From positions 2,344,556 to 2,408,555 of the forward strand of contig JACTAT010000048.1 of the NCBI GenBank assembly GCA_014526335.1: a stretch of 64,000 nucleotides of DNA, read 5' to 3'. The translations under genes and the position numbers were made by a program. This DNA is from Chrysaora quinquecirrha. Lineage: Eukaryota > Cnidaria > Scyphozoa > Semaeostomeae > Pelagiidae. A model generated the notes under the pieces. The model worked only from the letters and a program-made list of their open reading frames with translations. It was not told where the DNA came from and did no database searches. Positions within the stretch are counted from its first letter, which is position 1. Each line of letters opens with the position of its first letter. Below, piece by piece: positions 55,812 to 64,000 of this stretch.

Positions 55812-55814
55812 AAA

Positions 55815-56190
55815 CACCCCCTAGTATCAGGCAACAGGGAAGGTTTCTGTGCTACTCCGTCGTATGCAAGACAAGTTCAATCAAGTGAAATTGAATTTTT
55901 TCCAGTTCATTTAGAGAAAGCAGGGAAGGCTGCACATTTGGTTGAAACCTTAAAGTGCCTCTTCACCTTATTTTTTTATTACTCTTTATTAGAGATTCCA
56001 GCACGCTGATTCCGAATATACACTTGTTTTTCTCGTCCGGTTAATAGTTTTGAGTTATGCGTGGTTTTTGACGCAAACGACTGAAACAGGACCGGGCTTT
56101 CTGGAGACTGGGGATGAGTGATCATCTACGTCATAGTAGGAACCCAAATTTCTTGCTTTATTCCGACAAGAAGACTTGAGATTCATCGTT
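55815..56190. other. intergenic, no supported feature
   Basis: No domain or repeat recognised; may include promoter or an upstream exon of the following gene. Confidence 0.35.
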
Positions 56191-56197
56191 TCTAAAA

Positions 56198-57290
56198 GTG
56201 TCTTTGTTGGAAAGTAGTATTTCAAGTGAGTCAGATAGTATTTCTAATCAATCTGACGAGTCTTATGCTTTGGAAGTGGAAGAGGAAGGAAATGAAGGGG
56301 CTTGCGCTGGAGCGAATAGGCCTAACAGCACGGATCAAGATGTTGACCTGGACGAAGATGAGGATGGGCCGCACCAATTCGACCCTTTGGCAGATGACGC
56401 TTTCATTGCTGATTATGAAAGAGACATAGAAGAGAGGAGAGAAGTAGAAAGAAGACTCTTGAGACGTTTTGAAGGCGCTGAACCACTAGAATCCTGGTAA
56501 GTTTTATTTTTGTCCATCAACCGTGTTATCAATTATTTTTATTAACGACAGAGTACAAGCAGTACCCGGTCTGGGCTGGCAGTGGTAAAACCTAATTTAT
56601 TTTAGACACGACTGAAAATAAAACACTGATTTTTTTTACAGTCTTGATCAGGATATTGCAATCAAATTGAGTATTAAATTACCCATTTCTCTTTTAAGTG
56701 GTGCAAATGTGGGAAATGCTCAACACAGAGGTTGGAAAATGCTAAAGAGTGCAAGTGCTGCACAGAAATTGAAGGTTGTATGCTTGCTCTTTCTGACTGT
56801 GAAGTAGTGGAGGAAGTTGGCAATGTTCAGTGTGTTACAGAGCATCCTGGATTTGCACCAGTATGTCTTAATAGATATGTTCTACCTCTGTCAGCAGATA
56901 AATATAAGACAAGAGGAGGAAGGAGATACAGACGTACTGGGTTTGAAAATGAGTAAGCAAATCTTAGAATTTTCTTACCTAACAGATTTTATGGTTTCAT
57001 GATTTCACTTCACGCATCTAAATTATTCTAACAATAATCGTCACTTTAAATCTTATAGTTTGTCAATTAATATATAATACAGTAACGTCAACAACTTCAA
57101 ATATTTCCAGGTTTCTGTGAAGCATATCCTACAGAGACTTCACACGCCTAATTCCTGGTGTCTTGGGCTGGAATAAAAGAATACCCTTGCCAGCTTGTGC
57201 ATACAATGCTATCCGAAAAGCTTTTCCAGCTGCTTTGGGGCAGGCAACAGGCTTCAGAGATGAGGCAGACCCTGACTGAGCCTCAGTAAG
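56198..57290 (+). CDS. P2X7-type ballast (cysteine-rich) domain gene, no channel
   Basis: Exon 1 (to about 56498, donor GTAAGT) is serine- and acid-rich and ends with an arginine/glutamate helix (ADYERDIEERREVERRLL). No in-frame ATG follows the preceding stop, so its start is unresolved. Exon 2 (from about 56700, acceptor TTTTAAG, to 56954) encodes WCKCGKC, CKCCTEIEGC and APVCLNRYVL, the zinc-binding cysteines of the P2X7 C-terminal ballast domain. Exon 3 (about 57110-57273) has RDFTRLIPGVLGWNKRIPL, PACAYNAIRKAFP and GFRDEADPD, then TGA. The exon 1/exon 2 join does not keep phase with simple GT-AG sites, so a border or base may be wrong. Channel domains of P2X receptors are absent. Free-standing ballast proteins are common in cnidarians and sometimes linked to mobile elements. 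Function unknown. Confidence 0.65.
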
Positions 57291-57569
57291 TAGATACTTC
57301 CTAGAAAATAATATACATAGACTCAGAATCACATTCCTATCTGTTCTTACAACTGGAATCATATTTTATTCATCTTCTCCTTAATTTATATATAAATCTC
57401 GTATTTGAAAGTTTTCCTTGCTTATGCAAGGTCTAGCATGCTGCTCAACATGTATTTTCAAGAAATTTGTTTGGGACAATGGAAACATGTTAGTTGTTAG
57501 CAGTACAAAAAGTGATAAATGCAAGAATTCTGATTTTGGGACAAAGTGTCTTGAATTAGCTGTTAAATG

Positions 57570-57960
57570 TCATATATAGTAACATTCTTTTTTATTTTTT
57601 GGGCAGTCTTTTACATTTTTGTGTCCTTTCATAGGTTGCTTGCAACTGGAACACACTGGTTTAACTCTGGGCTGTGCTGCTGCTTTTCTTTGTGGAACAA
57701 TATCAACTACAAAATAGAAGTGATAAATTATTTGATTCCAAAATGGATACAGACCATTTCGATGATCTAACTTTGTTTGCTTTTTAAGTCTTCAAAAGTA
57801 CCTGGAGTAGTTGGTGGTACATCTATGACATCCAATGACTGGCGCATTTTCCAAGTTTCTATTGCAATGTCTCTTGGTTGCTTCTCCAGCATAGTGTCCA
57901 TGAATGATGGTGTGATTGCTTTCAATTCAGTAGCAGCATTTTTAAGGACATCAGGTTACT
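57570..57960 (-). CDS. small zinc-knuckle-ended protein, two 3' exons
   Basis: Minus-strand exon from about 57960 to 57802 encodes NAATELKAITPSFMDTMLEK, then IAIETWKMRQSLDVIDVPPT, with a GTACTT donor. The last exon 57706-57570 (acceptor TTTGTAG) encodes VPQRKAAAQPRVKPVCSSC, then KQPMKGHKNVKDCP and a stop. The splice keeps frame (phase 1). The C-terminus has a C-x2-C...H-x(n)-C zinc-knuckle look. Upstream exons were not found in the next 1.7 kb. The tail resembles C-terminal ends of cnidarian transposon-like proteins, but I do not recognise the family with confidence. Confidence 0.5.
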
Positions 57961-57999
57961 GTATTGTATTCAACAATGTCTGGTATATTTCATTAACAT

Positions 58000-59720
58000 A
58001 ATCTAAAGGGATAAAGGAAAAGATTTTCACAATTTGAGCACCTCAAAGTACACACTATAGTGCAGATAAGGACATATAACAAGAGTGCAAGATAATAAGC
58101 AGATGGGATTTTCAATGTGCAGATGGACAGCTGCTGCCCTTGATTTGGCTTTGCTGCCCCTATAACAATAAAGGGCAGCAGATATGTCAATCAGCCAATA
58201 ATATTGCTCATCTGCCAGATCCCTATCAATCCACCTCATTAAGTCATTAACACTTTGAATTCAATAGGAGCTTGACCGCTCTGTTGTTTAGATTCTTCTT
58301 TGATTACCAAAAGAAAAAGGTGTGAATCAGTGAAAAGAAGGAGAACAAGAGAAGCCCTGAGGGCTGCCCTTGTTTCAACATTGACAAGTTTCAATTGTGT
58401 GAGATGTCATTAATTTCTTTAGTTTAATTTCATTAATTCATTCAAAACAAACCTGCATGCTGCTGTGGACCCAAACTATGCTTGAGAAATAATATATAAG
58501 AAATGAGAATTCTTTCCTTGATTCTATTTTATTCATACTCAACCAATTTAAGGCATAGTGCAGCCCTTCTTTTCAAAAATGAAACCAATAATAAACAGTC
58601 AGTTATCACAGTCACATAGCAGGAATCCGCTACCCTTCCTAATAGAAAATCAGTAAATTCCATCTTTCAAAATAACATTTTGTTTAATTTTATTTTTTTA
58701 GAAAAAGGAAAATAAAAATCCTTTCTGATTTGCGCATTTAAACAACACCGGCATCGCGCAATTAATGTTTTCCAAAATAAAGTGCAAGAAGTCAGTTAAG
58801 TCGTAATGAAACATTTCAGTAGAAACTCTAACCCTTTTTTGCTTTCAATGACTTTATGAACATATTCTCAATTTAGAAGCATTGCTAAAACTTATTTTAT
58901 AATAAAAGAATAATACAAAGTGCGCAAAGCTGTGTTTGCAAAAAAAATCCAGCAGAAAGCCTGAATAGATTTGGGTTATTTAGAAAACAATTTTTGGAAA
59001 TGTCAAGTTTCAAATATGCTTGTCAAGTTACGTTGGTTGGTTTAGTTGTACTTCCATGGTTTATTTTGTCATTATTCATGTACCTCGCAGACTACATTAA
59101 TAGTACTCGACATATCTCCAGCGAAGTAACCATAGGCTGACAATGAATCATGCGAGATCATTGATTGAACTGCGTGAGAGTTATTTTCTTTTAGTTTCCC
59201 CGGCGATTTCAGGTAGTCTGCGTGGTTGCTCGGATTACTTAAAGTTTAAATCAAATAAATACGCAATTAATATTAATTATAGAAGAGTAAAGCAATTAAG
59301 AGTAAGACGAGATGTCAAAAGAATACCGCAGCTACATAATGATGGAAGATCCCAACTATGATATCAAAATGGTTGGCTTAATCAAATTCTTAGGTTTGAG
59401 TAAACGCCACAAAATCACAAACTAAAACTCTTAGACTACTTCTGCCCTCCCCTTCTTCTGCCCTCTCCCGTCTCCTCCATGGAGTGCCGTCTAGTTTGAC
59501 TTGCTGAAGATGGCCGCAAATTGAGTGCGCCAACATCGTAGAACGCTATAAATTTGGATACAACATTGCTTCAAGGGGGAAGGGAGTGAAGTACAAAAAG
59601 TTTAACTGATGACTGTCGCCAGTAAATTTGGGTTACTGGTCTCAGCATATTTTGTGAAGGATTGTAGATGATTACCAAATAGATTTGATAAAAATAAGAT
59701 ATTAGGTGAAAAAAGTGGAC
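58000..59720. other. no supported gene
   Basis: AT-rich, with a few short frames (for example 59143-59361 plus) without domain support. Upstream exons of the 57.6-kb minus gene could be hidden here. Confidence 0.35.
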
Positions 59721-59729
59721 CAGAAAATT

Positions 59730-62700
59730 TTATCGCAATAACTTTAAGAAATTCTTATGCTGACGTTCAATGTCTACGCGATCAACCATCCACATTGCTG
59801 CTCCACAATTTTTAACCTCAAACTGCTCAGAAGAGCCACCATATTTGAAAATGTTTCTTTTATTTACGATGTCTTTTCTTTTCTTCGTCATATCGTACTT
59901 ATTACCAGGCCTTGCTTCTGCATATATAATTTGTAACTCTTCATCTTCGAGTTCTTCTGTGGGTGCTATTACTCTTCCCAGATAGAAGCTATCCGTAAAT
60001 GCAGTAAATGCAACAAATTCGTCTTCTTTGTACTGTCAAACAAGATGATAAAACAATTAAACGTTAAAACAACACAACGTTTTTATAGACCTAATTAAAT
60101 TTTCACTAACCGAGGGTGGATTCAGAAATCCGAAACAAGTCTTGTTCCAAACTGAACATTGTCGTTTTTCGGCTTCAACATAGACATAACGAACAGAAAA
60201 ACACCGTTTCCCATTTTTTTTTACAAAAAGGAATTGAAATGAAGGAACGTACCTCATGGGTCAAATTATTTTCGACATCAGTGACTTTCCGTTCTGTTAT
60301 TACGAACGTGTTCCCTTTTTTTTCATTCAAATTCTCTGTGGTCCTTTTCGCTTCTTCGCCGTCAACTGCATCTTCCTCACAAAACTCTCCTTCATCATCT
60401 TATTCATTTTCTTCAATTAATTTATGAAACTCGTCATCAAGTTTACAAAGGTTGCTCTGTTGAAAGAACGATTGGTCAAGAATTTAATAAAATTTCGTAC
60501 AACTAAAACAGCTCGAAGCCGCACGTTTTGGCCCCAAAAAACGGGTATTAATACGTTATGAATGAAATTGGTGTTTCTGAACTGAATAATTTGTAATCCG
60601 CGTCGTATTATTGGCTCAAAACGAGTTCTTGATATAAAAATTACTATAACCCATTTTGCTGTTCAGCATAAGGATTTTAGCACAGTTCTTAAAATCTTTC
60701 TCCTTTAAAAGTTCTGTCAGGATTATTCAACTGTTTTATGAAAAAAAGGGAAGCAATATTTTCATTTCAAACAGAATACCTGATGTACTCAGTATATTAA
60801 CTTAACGAAATCTTTTATTAAAGCTATGAAGAGCTCATATAATTTCTTACCTCTCGAAGACGCTTCTGGCTGGTCTCTTCTGCAGCTTCCAAAACGGTTT
60901 TCTCGGCCTCCTTTCGAAAATGATATTTCCACACTTATTATCATCGTCTCAAGTGGTTAGGGTATAGTCAGTGGCGTAACATACTAAAGCTACATTTAGC
61001 TAAAGTATGTTAGGGCCCACGACATTTAGGGGCCCCGAAATTTTTCTTTGCTATTTATTTGAAGCTGGTATTGTTTGTGTGGTAATCATGTGAAGGGGCC
61101 CCAAGTCTTCTTGATATCTCAGTCTGAGTGTCTTTATTTTTAATGGCTAATAACCTGGAGGCCCGAACTGAGAAATACCTAAGGGCCCGACTGCCTCCGT
61201 GAAAGCCGGGGGTATCCATTCGAGCACATGGGCCGTAAATCCTTTTCCTGTTCTACGCACTGACTATAGGAGTACTTTATCCCTATATAAGGCTAAGGGG
61301 CTGTAGGCAATAGGTTAAGCGTGTGCTCATTGGGCCCCTTGGAGGCTACTTATTTGTGGCTGTTGCACTAACGCCCAACTTCCTGACATTCCATCCCGAG
61401 TTGGGGGGATTAATGACCCGAAAAGAAAGGAAAGCATTTCATGTTGCCTCACTAAAGATAAAGAGCTTTTCAACTCTAAGAGGCTTCTGTTGCATGTTTT
61501 TGATGCGGAGTTGTGCCGTATCAGTTTTCCTGTCATCAACAGCCTTGAGGGTACATAATAAACAGTGGTCGTTGTGATGCAAGGGCTTTAAAGGTCTAAC
61601 ATTTTGTTTGTTCATAGGTTCCAAGTTGTCTAAAGGTTTGTTTCAATTTTAAATCCTGATAGCCATGTTGGGCTGCTATGAATGGCATTAATTAATAATG
61701 AGCCAAGGCCAGGATTTGACAAATTTGGTAAATTGTCCGAATTCTGACTAGAAAATGTGATGACCAACATCGTAAGCATGATTTTTAAAAGGATGCATAC
61801 TGTAACTAAAACGTTTGCAAATTGGGATATTAATATTATTCGGACTCAAAAAAGTGAATTCTTTTAAGTTTTCTTCAGTTTCCTCCCCTGTAATGCGAGG
61901 ATTTGGCTAAAATCATACCCATATTTAGAGAATTTCAGGGCCAAAAACCAACCCATATGATCGGCACATACCCATACCCAAATTAAATTAGGTATTCTTG
62001 AGGTGTACAAACAATTGCTTAGAAGTGATGGTAAGCAGAGACGAAAGGCTTTATCCAGGATAAAAAACATAGGCAAACCTTTCTTTTCCGTTCCTTGCTT
62101 GAAACAGTATGCCTTGGAGTTGAATGGCTCTACAATGAAGACATCATTCAAAGTTACTTTTTTATTACTAAACAGATTTTGTTTTACGATGCTAAACATG
62201 AGCGCTTCCCGAATTGATAAAAGTTCTCTTAGTTTTAGTGTGCCTAATAAGTAGGGCTGTCGAGAGATGAGGCGGGCTTGAGGGAAATGGTTTAAGGAAC
62301 CCCTCAGACTTTAGTACAGTACTTTTAATACACTCAATTTTTCTTTTGCCACGCACTCCTATGCAGTGTCAAATGTTCCTTAAAAACCTTATGGCGAGAC
62401 AATGTTAGAAGATAACGCCTATGTGGATGCGTGTTCGATATCTCCATAATTTTCAATACTCTATAAAATGTAAAAATCGAAGTTCAAATTAAAAATAGAA
62501 CTTTCAGTTCTTTTTTGAAGTAAAGTCCTTTACAAAATGGGAGGTTAAATTCTCCTTGGTTTACTTACAGTAGTTCACTCCAACAGTTCGCTAAGGTTCA
62601 GTTTATAGATCCGAACAGGATTAAAAAATTGCCGACGGAAATTAGCAAAGGCAAAAAATCTTGTCTTAATTCTAGTGGCCGCCTAAAGCCCCGGGGCGCG

Positions 62701-63502
62701 AGTATAACTATCTCGGCTACCCCCTTATTTTTGACGGCCCCCCAAATAACTATCAAGATTATTATTCTTACCATATTATTAAATGAAGGAAAAGATCCAC
62801 TCAAGTCTTCTTTCAGCTGGACATGCTCATCCAGGAGGTTCGCCATGTCGTTCCTTAGCTTCTCCAGTTGAAAATCTTTTGCTTCAATTCTTTTCTCGAA
62901 TAATTCTCTTTCCTGTTTAAAAGGTTAAACGTTTATTTGATTTCTTTCTTTAACAAATTTACGTTATCAGCACAATTATATCACATTGATTAATAGGACA
63001 GACACTGACGGAATGAATTTTGTAGGGTACTCACTTTTCGACGAAGTTGTTTGATTTCATTTAATTTTATAAGTAACTGTTGAACATCTAGTTCCAGTTC
63101 AAATACTTTGTTTTCACTCTGAAAGCAATTTTATGAATGGATCATTACGAGTGACGTTCAAGATAAACATTTTTAAACAGGATTTGGATGACAACATTTG
63201 CGTAAGATATCGGATGATTAACATTCTAAACATGCTGGGTTTAACATGCTTAATATGCACGTTATTTAACCCAGTTTCTTTGCGTTAAAGTCCTGAAGAA
63301 AATTTAATTTAGGTGTATTTGATGGAGAGCCACAAATAAATGGATGACTGTAATAAGTTTGTTCCATTTTCCTAGACATTCTCCGTCTAACATTACATAC
63401 GATATGTTATTAGGAAGGAAGGACTCATACCTTAACCAGTGCTGCATTCGTATACGTAAGCTCTGCTTCCATCGACCGCAACCGTCTCCTTAATGAATTG
63501 AC
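59730..63502 (-). CDS. multi-exon coiled-coil protein with C-terminal Tudor-like domain
   Basis: Six exons, all with GT-AG borders and all phase 0: 63502-63431 (24 codons), 63118-63035 (28), 62912-62772 (47), 60910-60851 (20), 60456-60253 (68) and 60032-59730 (100 plus stop TAA). The first four give heptad-like coiled coil (NSLRRRLRSMEAELTYTNAA; ENKVFELELDVQQLLIKLNE; EAKDFQLEKLRNDMANLLDE; EKTVLEAAEETSQKRLRE). The fifth is acidic. The last encodes DEFVAFTAFTDSFYLGRVI and IIYAEARPGNKYDM, a small beta-barrel-like domain, ending FLKLLR. An in-frame TAA sits at codon 19 of the fifth exon. More exons probably lie to the right of the window and in the 1.9-kb gap. Exon structure is the best preserved in the window, suggesting a host gene or recent duplicate. 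Function unknown. Confidence 0.6.
60960..62770. other. large intron with repeat-like DNA
   Basis: Starts near a CAGTGGCGTAACATA motif (60969) that looks like a MITE terminus, followed by GGGCCC-rich sequence (61010-61270). No matching right end was found. Overlapping frames on both strands at 61323-61624 and 61864-62254 have no domain. Possible unseen coiled-coil exons. Confidence 0.35.
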
Positions 63503-63509
63503 CTAGAAA

Positions 63510-64000
63510 GAATGACCCATGTCCAAAATACAATCATTTTCTGGTTAGCAAGTCTTGTGAAAAATTATCCCAAAATACAAACATAAAAGGAAAGAACAAA
63601 AGGGCAAAGGGTATCGTATAAAGGAGGTTTTGGTTCTTTCATGACAGAGCTTCGTTCTTAATATCCGTAAAGAAGAGGCCCTTTTTTCTGGTAAGCTCTA
63701 GATCCTAGATTAGACTGCTAACATTGGCACGAGCTTTAAATCATACAGAAATTAATTTGCCATTCGATAAATATAAACTTGCTTGTGATTTATGCTTAAT
63801 TTTTAAGAACACACACGGAATATAATAAATCTTAGTTATTGATATTTATTTACAGCTGTTGCTATAACCTTGATTTCTCGTCTATGTCCAGGGTGAGGAA
63901 TACGTCATGGCTATTTGATCATTTAACACCACTTACGGCTATTTAGGTCTTTACCGAGTAAAATAAATTTTGAAAAAGAATGATGTTCCTTGGTCCCTTG
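63510..64000. other. no supported feature to the window edge
   Basis: AT-rich, probably intron of the minus-strand coiled-coil gene whose 5' exons lie beyond the window. Confidence 0.35.

Noticed and set aside
61323..62254. Overlapping frames of 60-111 codons on both strands
   Set aside because: No domain, splice or composition support; they lie in a probable intron.

Overview
The window is AT-rich nuclear DNA from an animal, most likely a cnidarian and probably an anthozoan. I infer this from the gene families rather than from any marker gene. Evidence includes short GT-AG introns, a P2X7-type cysteine-rich ballast domain without a channel, SWIM zinc-finger and DUF6589-type genes of the kind expanded in corals and anemones, and a mix of LINE, DIRS, Penelope, hAT, pogo, Polinton and ISXO2-type elements. 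I saw no rRNA or tRNA gene and no bacterial operon structure. Almost every coding block is broken by stops or frame changes, so this is mainly a graveyard of mobile elements with a few possible host genes near the right edge.

Layout. 0-9.7 kb: a dead pogo/Tigger transposase, a broken minus-strand gene of a cnidarian-type family, a 160-bp tandem repeat and a LINE ORF1 scrap. 9.7-21.3 kb: remains of a Polinton/adintovirus-like element (protease and small basic proteins at the left, protein-primed DNA polymerase B at the right). The protease gene is split by a 1,049-bp foldback element with a 9-bp target duplication. Between the two Polinton parts lie an intact ISXO2-type transposase gene and an intron-containing DUF3987-type NTPase gene. 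22.6-32.9 kb: a zinc-finger/chromo-like gene, a minus-strand transposon-like gene and a BED-finger hAT-like gene, all damaged, plus a piggyBac-like MITE. 33-47 kb: LINE, DIRS and Penelope remnants, a palindromic tandem array at 38.65-39.3 kb, a complete-looking hammerhead ribozyme at 39.89 kb, and a hAT element nested inside a LINE with an 8-bp target duplication.

47.70-54.94 kb is the most notable object: about 7.2 kb bounded by inverted repeats of about 150 bp. It carries two convergent intron-containing genes, a DUF6589-type protein with C2H2 fingers (plus strand) and a RecQ-type helicase (minus strand). A 40-bp inverted repeat lies between their 3' ends. I read it as a large DNA transposon with its own helicase. 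This copy has several lesions. To its right lie a SWIM-finger gene fragment that contains a second copy of the element's terminus, a P2X7-ballast gene, a small zinc-knuckle gene (minus), and a multi-exon coiled-coil gene (minus, 59.7-63.5 kb) whose six visible exons join in phase 0.

Several apparent frameshifts sit in T homopolymers that are one base short, so some of the decay may be sequencing or assembly error. Family names rest on motif recognition by eye, with no database search.
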